Shown piece after piece: positions 28,111-35,910 of a DNA stretch of 44,645 nucleotides. The stretch covers positions 1 to 44,645 of the forward strand of contig NZ_BORO01000028.1 in assembly GCF_018333215.1 (NCBI RefSeq). The letters run 5' to 3'. Numbering within the stretch: the stretch's first letter is position 1; every line of letters starts with the position of its first letter. The notes under the pieces are model-generated. The model was not told the origin of the DNA. It worked only from the letters and a program-made list of their open reading frames with translations, and did no database searches. Source of the stretch: Oceanobacillus sp. J11TS1. GTDB taxonomy: Bacteria > Bacillota > Bacilli > Bacillales > Amphibacillaceae. Both the position numbers and the translations under genes were made by a program.

Positions 28111-28908
28111 TATGAAAGTATTTCAATCTCACATCCGGAAATACAGGATAAAGAGAAGTCTAAAGAAGAGAAGAAGTATACATATCGTTCTTTAAATAAA
28201 AAAGATGGTGAAGAAGGATTTACATTAGATGAACAAGTCGATGGGGCTACGGAAGATTTTGATCTTGTACAGATGAATCAATTAAGACATGAATATACTT
28301 CGGTGCCTAAGGTCAAACGGATTAAACGTGGTTCTTCCAAGCAACATTTGGAAGAAGACGAAAATACCAAGAGATACTACGGTGAAAATGACTACATCCG
28401 TTCTGCAGCAGATAGTGGTGGTCAGCAATTGGCTAGGGGATTGGAACATCAAATGCTGCATGAAATTAAGGCTCAAGGGGAATTGCAGGACTTTATTAAT
28501 GTCTTGAAGGTATTGGAGCAATATCCAGAAGTAAAAGCAATTCGGGCATTTACTGATGTATTGCCGGAGGGACTAGGGGAACGCAGATTTACAAGGCTTA
28601 GCGATGGTATTACTAAAAGACGTTATGTGATTGCTGAAGTATTTATGATGAATGGTAATCGCTTCAACATTATTGAGGTTGAACGTGAACATCGTTCATT
28701 ATCGACGATTATTTTATCCTCAAATTCCGTACAGAATTGGGCTTCCATTTATCAGCATTTGCTTGTGAGCCTTGTTAATGCTAGTGGTACTTGGGTTAGC
28801 AAGTCATTAGGATACTTTGAGAAACAAGGGGTTAAAATAGTAAAAGCAAAGCATAGTAGTAAAGGTATTCAACATAGAGCTGGTATTTTAATAGGTAAAC
28901 TCTCATAA
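28111..28908 (+). pseudogene. TnsE-like Tn7-family transposition protein, N-terminally truncated
   Basis: A 265-codon frame runs open straight from the glmS terminator. The first ATG (28273) has no ribosome-binding site, so the start has been lost. The C-terminal part (ERRFTRLSDGITKRRYVIAE, NRFNIIEVEREHRSLSTIIL and a Trp-containing tail) resembles the TnsE C-terminal domain, with its AEV...IEV...LSTIIL strand pattern and terminal basic region. TnsE targets Tn7-type elements to replicating mobile DNA. Full TnsE is roughly twice this length. Its position at the Tn7 attachment region after glmS strongly supports the call. The tnsA, B, C and D genes are absent here. Confidence 0.65.
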
Positions 28909-29291
28909 TGCCTGCTTATACGTTTTATTTCAGAAAATGAAGGGAAGACTCATTATTAATGGGGGATGACTTCCAACAATCAGGCTTACATACAATGTAA
29001 TTAACTCCTTTAGAGCAAAAAAATGATACAAAAAAATAACTTTCACCACAATTGGACAGATTGTTGATTATAAAAAGGTTAATTCCTAGCTAGAGGAAGG
29101 AACAATTCGGCTTTTTCCTTTATTATTATATTGATAATACGATGGCAACAAGAGGTAAAATAATTTATGTTCACCTATTCACTGCTTGTGCTTAATAGAA
29201 TAAAGAAACTTTTTTCAATCAAATTCGTATAAAATATATAGGTTAAATTAATTATTGCTATGATATAAAGTTTTTTCAAGGAGGAATTAAT
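28909..29291. other. intergenic stretch, no gene seen
   Basis: AT-rich sequence with no supported reading frame. A weak GGAA/TTCC hairpin with T-rich tail near 29092-29125 could end leftover transcription. AAGGAGG at 29279-29285 serves the next gene. Confidence 0.4.
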
Positions 29292-29552
29292 ATGGCTACA
29301 CAATTAATTGGCTTCTGTATAATTGTAATAGTAGTTGTTCTAATATGGATTTATCTTAATAAAAGTAAAAAGGAAAAAGAAGTTGTAAAGACAAATCTAA
29401 ACAAAGATTATCCTGAGCTTTCTAAGGAAGTTCAAGCCATGCTTGAGCGGAATGAAAATGAGGTAGCTGTAGTTAAATATGTTAGAGAAAAAACGGGTTT
29501 AGGTTTATTGGATGCAAAAGAGTTTGTAGATAAAAATAAACCATCAAAATAA
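29292..29552 (+). CDS. membrane-anchored ribosomal protein L7/L12 C-terminal domain-like protein
   Basis: An 86-residue protein with an N-terminal membrane helix (LIGFCIIVIVVVLIWIYL, residues 5-22), a lysine-rich linker and a small C-terminal domain. That domain, VAVVKYVREKTGLGLLDAKE, copies the L7/L12 stalk motif (xIKxVRExTGLGLKEAKxxV). Such stand-alone domains occur widely in Firmicutes without a known function, and a role at the ribosome is not implied. AAGGAGG lies at a normal distance from the ATG. It is followed by the YdbS/YdbT pair and could be co-transcribed with it. Confidence 0.75.
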   Translation: MATQLIGFCIIVIVVVLIWIYLNKSKKEKEVVKTNLNKDYPELSKEVQAMLERNENEVAVVKYVREKTGLGLLDAKEFVDKNKPSK

Positions 29553-29645
29553 TTTACACAAACATAAAAGCTGCTAACAAAGCAATAAATAAGGTTGGCA
29601 GTTATTTATATTTACACAGTTTTAAATGTCCCTTGCAATAGGAGT

Positions 29646-30152
29646 GTGCCTTTTTTGGAAGATGAATTTCATTATCAACAAAATCGCATTTCAAAGAAAA
29701 TAATAACAGTTTTAAGAATTAGTTACTCTATTGGTTATCTAATAATATTTCTGGTACTTTTTAGCGTTCTCCTTATAAACTATTATTTCGGTTGGTATGT
29801 TTGGCTGCCGATTGTTATATATAGCCTGTTCTGCATTGCGCTAATCAGTGGCATTTGGTCAATCCTTTTTAAACCTGTGTTTTTTCAAAAACATTGGCGA
29901 TATCATATTGATGAACAATACGTTCGTTTAAAATATGGCCACATTAATGAAACATTTATTATTGTTCCCATGACAAAAATACAATTTGTCTCAATAGCAC
30001 AAGGGCCTATTCTACGGAAATACAAGCTATGCACAATTAATATTGGAACGATGGGCTCTTCTCTATCCATACCTGGACTAACAAAAGAAGAAGGTGTGGA
30101 ATTAAGTAAGCAAATTGCTCAATTTGCAAAAATTAAGGAAGTTGAACAATGA
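29646..30152 (+). CDS. PH domain-containing membrane protein, YdbS-like
   Basis: About 168 residues, with two membrane helices (SIGYLIIFLVLFSVLLINYY and WLPIVIYSLFCIALISGIW) followed by a bacterial PH-like domain (HIDEQYVRLKYGHINETFII, IPGLTKEEGVELSKQI). This is the layout of B. subtilis YdbS. The start is uncertain: GTG at 29646 and TTG at 29655 both follow AGGAG, while the longest frame begins at a TTG at 29595 without a ribosome-binding site. Its end overlaps the next gene by four bases (ATGA). YdbS/YdbT genes in B. subtilis are linked to resistance to membrane-active antimicrobials under SigW; whether that holds here is unknown. Confidence 0.75.
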   Translation: MPFLEDEFHYQQNRISKKIITVLRISYSIGYLIIFLVLFSVLLINYYFGWYVWLPIVIYSLFCIALISGIWSILFKPVFFQKHWRYHIDEQYVRLKYGHINETFIIVPMTKIQFVSIAQGPILRKYKLCTINIGTMGSSLSIPGLTKEEGVELSKQIAQFAKIKEVEQ

Positions 30153-31621
30153 GACACAGAAAACAACGTCTACATCCATTATATATTTTTCTGGAGTTTG
30201 CCACTACTTTAAGAAATTTCTCAGTAGCAATTATCTATTTTATTGTTCTAAAGTTTAATGTTGATTCCGGTTTTTATATTTTCATGCGTTACTTCCTATA
30301 TATTTATCTAATTCTTAATTTCATTTATATTATAATACGATGGCTGACAACGAGTTATATTCTTAATGAAGATTATATTCAAATGAATTTTGGTATTATT
30401 TCAAGGCAACGACGCAATATTCCTTTGATACAAATACAAAACATTCAGCAACAAACAACGGCTGTTCTACGTCCTTTTAATGTTACTTCGGTAATATTAG
30501 AGACTGGATCTGTGAACAAAAACGCATCAATCAAACTAAATGTAATTTCTAAACAGCAGGCAGATTTGATTACAAATACTATAGGACGTTCACAATCGGG
30601 TACTCCTATAGAAATCAATAAGCTAGAAAGAATGGATAACGAAAATCTCCAGACTAAACGTACCGTTCATTTTACAACTACGAAGAAGGATATAATAAAA
30701 GCATCCTTTACATCACTTCAATTTCTAGTACTAATACCTATTTTAGTTTCTATGTATTTTAGGGTGAATGAATTATATAATATCGAAGCCCAAGTAGACC
30801 ACTGGATTGCCAATTTATTGATGTCATGGATCTTTATTATTATTTCAGCTTCACTCTTAGTCATAGTGTCTATTATTTTTGGAATTGTAATGACTTATTT
30901 TAAATATGGAAAATTTATAGTCTCTTCAGATTCCAAACATATTTTCATACAAAAGGGTGTATTTAATGAAAAAGTTTTTACAATTAAAAAACATCATGTA
31001 CAAGCAATTAAAATTGAACAATCATTAATAAAACGTTTACTTGGTATTGCGGAGGTAAAACTTGTTACTGCAGGCGAAATTGATAAAGAAGAAAATACCT
31101 TTAGCTCGCTCTATCCTTATTTACCCATTCAAAAAGCATATTTATTAATACAAGAATTAACTCCTAATTTCACAGTGGTACATACTATGGAACGTTTACC
31201 CAAAACGGCATTATGGATGAATCTTCTTCGCATTCCTTGGTTTGGGATTATCTTTACAATATTACTCTTTATTTTAAATATTGACTTATGGTGGTCTGCT
31301 GTTATTTTTATTCTTGCTTATGGAGGGCGTTTTCTGCAATACTTGAATACGGGCTATATTATTAACGGAGAGATTTTACAATTCAAATCTGGGACATTTT
31401 CGAAAAATGTTTTTATCACTAGACGTGAGAAAATTATTGAGGTCAGATTAAAACGATCATGGTTACAAAAGCAGTTTAAAATTGCTACACTAAAAACAGT
31501 CAATCGATCTAAACCAGTTCATCACGAAATGATTGAAGATATTCCTTGGAAATTTGGAGAGTCATTCATTAAATGGTTTGAAAAACGACCAGTTAAAATC
31601 GTTAAAAGTAATTCCAAATAG
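30149..31621 (+). CDS. PH domain-containing membrane protein, YdbT-like
   Basis: A 490-residue protein with three PH-like (bPH2) domains separated by pairs of membrane helices: about residues 15-55, then 180-245 and 355-395. The first PH domain is YIQMNFGIISRQRRNIPLIQ with IQNIQQQTTAVLRPFNVTSV. The second includes IFIQKGVFNEKVFTIKKHHV, and the third FKSGTFSKNVFITRREKIIE. Length and layout match YdbT of B. subtilis. It is translationally coupled to the YdbS-like gene. The two probably form one membrane complex of unknown biochemical activity. They lie within the segment bracketed by the two glmS flanks, so they look like acquired cargo. Confidence 0.82.
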   Translation: MRHRKQRLHPLYIFLEFATTLRNFSVAIIYFIVLKFNVDSGFYIFMRYFLYIYLILNFIYIIIRWLTTSYILNEDYIQMNFGIISRQRRNIPLIQIQNIQQQTTAVLRPFNVTSVILETGSVNKNASIKLNVISKQQADLITNTIGRSQSGTPIEINKLERMDNENLQTKRTVHFTTTKKDIIKASFTSLQFLVLIPILVSMYFRVNELYNIEAQVDHWIANLLMSWIFIIISASLLVIVSIIFGIVMTYFKYGKFIVSSDSKHIFIQKGVFNEKVFTIKKHHVQAIKIEQSLIKRLLGIAEVKLVTAGEIDKEENTFSSLYPYLPIQKAYLLIQELTPNFTVVHTMERLPKTALWMNLLRIPWFGIIFTILLFILNIDLWWSAVIFILAYGGRFLQYLNTGYIINGEILQFKSGTFSKNVFITRREKIIEVRLKRSWLQKQFKIATLKTVNRSKPVHHEMIEDIPWKFGESFIKWFEKRPVKIVKSNSK

Positions 31622-31660
31622 TGAAAATGAGCGCAATTATTGAACAACAAGGGGAGAAAA

Positions 31661-31798
31661 TGATCAAACTTTTTTATAAAAGTTTTTCATACTTTCACAA
31701 GTGATAATCCATTTTGATCAATCTTTTTTCAAAATGGATTCTTTTTATTTATCGTGAAATGTGAGTTTGGGAGGTATTTTTAATCAAACTTTATTCCA
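31661..31798 (+). repeat. diverged 140-base repeat, copy 1 (contains terminator)
   Basis: TGATCAAACTTTTTTATAAA, then TTGATCAATCTTTTTTCAAA, then TCAAACTTTATTCCA recur in order at 35337-35477 with scattered changes. Inside, AATCCATTTT (31706-31715) pairs with AAAATGGATT and is followed by CTTTTT, so it also terminates the YdbST transcript. Both copies end in a TGATCAAA/TAATCAAA-type block, suggesting a small repeated element. Confidence 0.65.
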
Positions 31799-31806
31799 AA
31801 CCAACA

Positions 31807-32165
31807 TTGGACACTATACCTTCAAGACCAAGTGATTCTACGCTGTTAAATAGTTCATGCCCGTCTGAATACGTTGGGCAAATAGAAATGTAAGGTGTGT
31901 TTGTTATCACGGTTTCCAAAGCTGCTAATCGATCAGCAATTGGTTTGTTTAGTAAAGATTCGCCATTTAAAAACAAGATATCAAACGCTGAAAAATGGAC
32001 GGGCAACAAATCTGTAACGAGAAAAATTATTTTCTCCATCAGCTAACTCTCCCTTGCTTTATGGATCCTACCGATAAAATATTGGATAACTTAAATTGTC
32101 TGAATTGGCACTTAGTATAGCAATAGGCTTTTACCGTTGTTTGGGATATGGCTAATACCTCAATT
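31807..32165 (-). pseudogene. chimeric ligase-polymerase fragment, partial copy of the SOS operon
   Basis: Bases 31807-32015 match 37163-37371 (inside the DNA ligase gene) with a few mismatches. Bases 32016-32165 match 39416-39565 exactly (start of the UvrX-like gene and part of the WYL-like gene). The 2.04 kb between has been deleted. A chance open frame fuses the first residues of the polymerase (MEKIIFLV) to the ligase middle (TDLLPVHFSAFDILFLNGES) and runs 82 residues with no catalytic site. Near identity to the intact copy indicates a recent duplication. Confidence 0.9.
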
Positions 32166-32290
32166 TGTAGATTTAAAATAAAGTTTAACCGTTTGTAAAA
32201 AAGTTCGACCGTTTATAAAAAAATTAACTGTTTATAGAAAAATTGCACCGTTTTTCCCCTTTTGGATATGCTTGTCCAAAGGGTATTTTT
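32166..32290 (+). repeat. glmS 3' flank, copy B, with 20-bp tandem repeats
   Basis: Same order as copy A: TGTAGATTTAAAATAAAG, GTTTGTAAAAAAG, CCCCTTTTGGATATGCTTGT, CCAAAGGG. It contains an added tandem array, with units starting at 32189, 32209, 32228 and 32248 (C[CT]GTTTRTAAAAAA plus six to seven bases). The end is a terminator-like hairpin (CCCTTTTGGA/TCCAAAGGG, then TATTTTT). It begins exactly where the SOS-derived fragment stops. Confidence 0.75.
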
Positions 32291-32430
32291 ATAAAACTGG
32301 AGAGAGTATTATTAAAAAGGGAAATGAAAATAAAAATTGTCTTTTCTCTCCATCTTCCTGTTAAGTGTCCAACTAAAGTCTTTTTGTGCATTCAACTATG
32401 GCCTTGACGTTTTAAAGAATTTAACATATT

Positions 32431-32459
32431 ATAAAAACAAATAAACAAATTGTTTTTAT
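32431..32459 (+). promoter_or_regulatory. operator candidate of the TetR-family regulator
   Basis: ATAAAAACAA (32431-32440) is repeated inverted as TTGTTTTTAT (32450-32459) around a nine-base spacer, 37 bases upstream of the regulator start. Perfect arms and position suit autoregulation by the downstream repressor. Confidence 0.6.
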
Positions 32460-32495
32460 GTTTTGTTTTAATGTTAGATATGAGGTGAAATTATA

Positions 32496-33092
32496 GTGCC
32501 AAAATTTACAGAAGCAGAAAAAGAGAAAATTAGACAAAATATGTTGCAAACTGCCCACCAATGTTTTATCAATAAGGGGTTAAAAAATACATCAATTGAA
32601 GAAATAACTTCTGCAGTTTCTATAGCTAAAAGCAGTTTTTATGTCTTTTTTGAATCAAAAGAAATGCTTTACCTTGAGTTATTAGCCTTAGAGGGAGAAG
32701 AAATTGAAAGACGAGTCTGGCCAAAGGTGGAACAAGAAAGGGATGTACGCAGGGCAATTAATGTCTATTTGCATGAAATGTCTTCTGCGTTGGAATTGAA
32801 TATCTTAACAAAGAGGCTAATCACAAATCTGGATGAATTCAACATGGTCACGAGAAAGATAGATCCGCAATATTCTGCAACTAATACCCTAAGAAGCATT
32901 GTTCCACTCATGGAATTTATTAAGAAGAATAAAGAGCTAAAAACAATCGTAGAAGAGGAAATCGAGATTATTGCTGGTGTGATCCGAGCTTGTTTAGCAA
33001 TGATTATTCATAAAAAAGATCTTGGTGAGGAAATTTATCCTAAAGTTCAAGAGATTGTTTTTAATGCTGTAGCAAATGAACTGGAAAGATAA
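32496..33092 (+). CDS. TetR/AcrR family transcriptional regulator
   Basis: A 198-residue regulator. The N-terminal helix-turn-helix is [20 protein letters not shown] followed by [20 protein letters not shown], typical of TetR proteins. The C-terminal helical part should hold the ligand pocket. The start is GTG at 32496, with TGAGGTGA upstream. The next two genes, a macrolide phosphotransferase and a hydrolase, follow at 23 and 50 bases in the same direction, so this repressor probably controls them in response to a drug-like ligand. A perfect inverted repeat lies in the promoter. Confidence 0.88.
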   Translation: MPKFTEAEKEKIRQNMLQTAHQCFINKGLKNTSIEEITSAVSIAKSSFYVFFESKEMLYLELLALEGEEIERRVWPKVEQERDVRRAINVYLHEMSSALELNILTKRLITNLDEFNMVTRKIDPQYSATNTLRSIVPLMEFIKKNKELKTIVEEEIEIIAGVIRACLAMIIHKKDLGEEIYPKVQEIVFNAVANELER

Positions 33093-33115
33093 AAATATTA
33101 TTAGGAAGTGATAAA

Positions 33116-34024
33116 ATGAGTAACTCGAAAAATGAAGTTTTAGAGCTTGCTTCTAAACACGGGTTAATCCTAAATAAGGATACTTTAGTATTTAATGAAT
33201 CAGGTCTGGATTTTCAGGTGGTATTTGCAGTTGATCAGCTAGAAGATGAATGGGTACTGCGATTACCCAGACGTGATGATGTTATGCCAAGAACTAGGGA
33301 AGAAAAAAAAGCATTAGATTTGGTGAATGAGCAGATCACAGTTTTTGAAGCTCCAAATTGGTCGATTTATACAAATGATTTAATTGCATATAAAAAGTTA
33401 AATGGAGTCCCTGCGGGTACAATTGATCATGATATTCAAAACTATGTGTGGGAACTTGATATTAACAATGTGCCAGAATGTTTTTACCAGACCCTTGGAA
33501 AAGCACTTGTAGCTTTGCATAATGTTCCAATCGAAAAGGCTATGGAAGTTGGTTTAACCTTGCATACACCAGAAGAAGCAAGACGGTCAATGAAGGACCG
33601 TATGGATGCTGTAAGAGAAGAAATTGGTGTAGGTGATTCACTATGGGATCGTTGGCAAAGCTGGATTCAGAATGATGAAATGTGGCCCAATAAAACTGGA
33701 CTAATTCACGGCGATGTTCATGCAGGTCACATTCTGATTGATCAAGCTAGGAACGTGACGGGTTTGATTGATTGGACTGAAGCAAAGGTGTCTGATGTAT
33801 CGAATGATTTTGTTGTACTTTTCAGGACTTTTGGGGAAGAGGGCTTTGAATTGTTAATCAATGCCTATAAAGAGGCAGGTGGATATGTTTGGCCGAAAAT
33901 GAAAGAGCATATTATTGAATTAGAAGCGGCATATCCTGTTGCAATCGCAGAATTTGCAATTGTATCTGATAGTGATGAGTATTTGAAGATGGCAAAACAG
34001 GTGTTACAAGTGATTGAAGCTTAA
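33116..34024 (+). CDS. macrolide 2'-phosphotransferase (Mph family)
   Basis: A 302-residue aminoglycoside-phosphotransferase-fold kinase. It has the Brenner-type catalytic motif [14 protein letters not shown] (H198, D200), the metal-binding LIDWTEAK (D219), and the Mph-type N-terminal block [13 protein letters not shown] with EKKALDLV. Mph enzymes phosphorylate the 2'-OH of the desosamine or mycaminose sugar of macrolides, using GTP. Whether it protects against present-day drugs or an environmental macrolide cannot be told from the sequence. It starts at an ATG behind AGGAAGTGA. It is the second gene of a probable TetR-mph-hydrolase operon. Confidence 0.88.
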   Translation: MSNSKNEVLELASKHGLILNKDTLVFNESGLDFQVVFAVDQLEDEWVLRLPRRDDVMPRTREEKKALDLVNEQITVFEAPNWSIYTNDLIAYKKLNGVPAGTIDHDIQNYVWELDINNVPECFYQTLGKALVALHNVPIEKAMEVGLTLHTPEEARRSMKDRMDAVREEIGVGDSLWDRWQSWIQNDEMWPNKTGLIHGDVHAGHILIDQARNVTGLIDWTEAKVSDVSNDFVVLFRTFGEEGFELLINAYKEAGGYVWPKMKEHIIELEAAYPVAIAEFAIVSDSDEYLKMAKQVLQVIEA

Positions 34025-34074
34025 TCACGGATAACCGCTGGACCTTTTTATCTATTAAGATGGAGGAATCTTGA

Positions 34075-34932
34075 ATGAGTGAAAAGATGATAAGCGTTAA
34101 TGGTGTTAATATTTGTACAGAATGCTTTGGGGACTCTAATAATCCGGCTATTTTGCTTATAATGGGAGCTAATGCCTCGATGGTCTGGTGGGACGTTGAT
34201 TTTTGTGAAAGGTTAGCTGCTACAGGCAGATACGTGATCCGTTATGATAATCGGGATGTCGGAAAGTCAACTTATTACGAACCGGGACAAATTGGGTATA
34301 CAATCGTTGACTTGGTTGATGACGCTACGGGGATTCTTGATGCCTATAACATAAAAGAAGCACATGTTGTAGGAATGTCTTTGGGAGGAATGGTGGCTCA
34401 AATTTTAGCGTTAAGACATGCCAAGAGAGTTTCTACGGCTACTTTAATCGCTACAACTGCTATTGGTTCCCGCAGAACTGACTTACCACATATAGATACC
34501 AAAATACTAGAATATCATTCAGCGGCGAATACAGTAAACTGGGATGATCAAGAATCAGCTGTAAAGTATATGGTCAAGAGTTGGCAACTCCTTAATGGAT
34601 CAAAGCATGATTTTGATGAAAAGAGGATATATGAATTGGCGAGAACCGATTTTAATCGGGCAAACAATTTGTTAAGTCAATTTAACCATGCCCTTTTAAA
34701 AGGTGGGGATGAGTACGCCAGCCAGCTTAAAGATATAAAGGTTCCTATATTAGTTATTCATGGGACAGAAGATCGGGTTTTACCATATGAGCATGGTAAA
34801 GTTCTATCTAAAGAAATCCCTAATTCCAAACTTCTAACTCTTGAGGGAGTTGGCCATGAAATACATTATCAAGATTGGGATACCATAATTGATGCTATTT
34901 TTTCTCATACAGAAACAATTAAAAGTAAATAA
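34075..34932 (+). CDS. alpha/beta hydrolase, possible macrolide esterase (EstT/RdmC-like)
   Basis: A 285-residue alpha/beta hydrolase with nucleophile S102 in GMSLGGM, D233 in HGTEDRVLP and H261 in GVGHEIH. The N-terminal block LIMGANASMVWWDVDFCERL, with YVIRYDNRDVGKST, is typical of the aclacinomycin methylesterase (RdmC) group. That group includes the macrolide esterase EstT, which opens 16-membered macrolide rings. Its place directly after a macrolide phosphotransferase gene fits that idea, but the group is broad and the substrate is inferred. It starts at an ATG behind GGAGGAA. No signal peptide is seen, so it is cytoplasmic. Confidence 0.85.
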   Translation: MSEKMISVNGVNICTECFGDSNNPAILLIMGANASMVWWDVDFCERLAATGRYVIRYDNRDVGKSTYYEPGQIGYTIVDLVDDATGILDAYNIKEAHVVGMSLGGMVAQILALRHAKRVSTATLIATTAIGSRRTDLPHIDTKILEYHSAANTVNWDDQESAVKYMVKSWQLLNGSKHDFDEKRIYELARTDFNRANNLLSQFNHALLKGGDEYASQLKDIKVPILVIHGTEDRVLPYEHGKVLSKEIPNSKLLTLEGVGHEIHYQDWDTIIDAIFSHTETIKSK

Positions 34933-34964
34933 ACTTAGGTTTGAAATCCCATTAGTGTTGAATG

Positions 34965-35357
34965 CACTTACTTAAATATGTAGTATCTAAGCGACAAGAA
35001 AACGGGCAAGGGGTACGTGGAGCTCATTATATTCTTAGCGATTGTAGTAATGAACAATTCTACTTATCTCTGTATACTTTTTTCTATTATATCCCCCTGT
35101 TTCTTTCCTCTTCCCCATGCTAAAAAAAGTCGGTACCTACTGCTAAATAGTTGGTATCCAAACGGCAAAGGAAGCGGGAGGAGCAGCGGGTAGGGCATTA
35201 TGTAATCAACCGTTATCCAATCAAAAATCAATATCAATTCGGGGCTGGGTCCATTAGTGATCTGTATAAAAAAGTCGTACCGTATTGGAAGGGTAAATCT
35301 AAAAGAGACATTGTTATATCAGCATTTATAAAATATTTTGATCGAACTTTTTTATAA
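34965..35357 (+). repeat. two diverged direct repeats with short reading frames
   Basis: 34965-35032 and 35130-35197 align over about 67 bases. Both encode a VSKRQ...G-HY(I/V) stretch: VVSKRQENGQGVRGAHYIL and LVSKRQRKREEQRVGHYVI. The second runs on as a 68-codon frame (35151-35357, TTG start, no ribosome-binding site) that ends inside the 140-base repeat. I do not recognise the family. I read both as duplicated remnants of one gene start, not as active genes. Confidence 0.4.
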
Positions 35358-35477
35358 AACTACACAATCCTTCAAATGAAAAGAATCTACTTTAATCAAT
35401 ATTTTTTCAAAATAGCTTCCTCTTTTTTTGCCATAAAATACGGGTTTGTGAAGGATTTTTGATCAAACTTTATTTCA
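35337..35477 (+). repeat. diverged 140-base repeat, copy 2
   Basis: Counterpart of 31661-31798: TGATCGAACTTTTTTATAAA, TTAATCAATATTTTTTCAAA, then TTTTTGATCAAACTTTATTT. Copy 2 is not followed by the SOS-derived fragment. It leads directly into the Cys-rich reading frame. Confidence 0.6.
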
Positions 35478-35872
35478 TAGCAACAATGATAATAATGTTT
35501 AAGTCTGAAAAATATTCCCTTATTAAGAGAATGGAAAAGGAAAATCATTTTAACATAAGAGAGTTATTTAAGTTATTAGATTTTAATTATTTAATTAATG
35601 GATCGACCGCAGGAGAAATATCACTCAATGAAGCTATAGACTTCATTCTTAACATTGATAAGGCTACAGTAGAATTAATCACAGTGGGTACAAATCAAAA
35701 CACTTTAGTTTGCCATTTTTCACCTAGATATCGCCATTGTCATTGCGATTGCACGGACGAGTATCTAAAAATCACATATGAATCGGAACTTGAAATATTA
35801 AATAGTAATGGGGAATATGAAATCAATATACCTGTTTGCGATTGTGATTACTGGGAAATAGAGTCGCTCTAA
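35459..35872 (+). CDS. Cys/His-rich small protein, unknown function
   Basis: A frame of up to 137 residues. The distal part carries a dense cluster of possible metal ligands: SPRYRHCHCDCTDEY, then PVCDCDYWEIESL at the C-terminus. These could bind zinc or form a small knuckle. The middle (INGSTAGEISLNEAIDFILN) looks like a helical scaffold. The start is unsure: a TTG at 35459 lies only four bases after AAGGA and within the 140-base repeat, while internal ATGs at 35486 or 35498 lack good sites. No family recognised. The coiled-coil gene at 35911 follows in the same direction. Confidence 0.5.
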   Translation: MIKLYFIATMIIMFKSEKYSLIKRMEKENHFNIRELFKLLDFNYLINGSTAGEISLNEAIDFILNIDKATVELITVGTNQNTLVCHFSPRYRHCHCDCTDEYLKITYESELEILNSNGEYEINIPVCDCDYWEIESL

Positions 35873-35910
35873 AAAAGCGACATAACAATTTATAGAGGAG
35901 GGTTTTAAAT

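Noticed and set aside
31791-32039. 82-residue open frame as a real gene
   Set aside because: It is a chance fusion of ligase and polymerase fragments from a deletion-bearing duplicate, without catalytic residues.
32187-32258. CRISPR array
   Set aside because: The units are about 20 bp and contiguous, with no unique spacers and no cas genes in the window.
35151-35357. 68-codon frame (VSKRQRKREEQRVGHY...) as an active gene
   Set aside because: TTG start without a ribosome-binding site, with its end inside a repeated element; kept only as part of a repeat.
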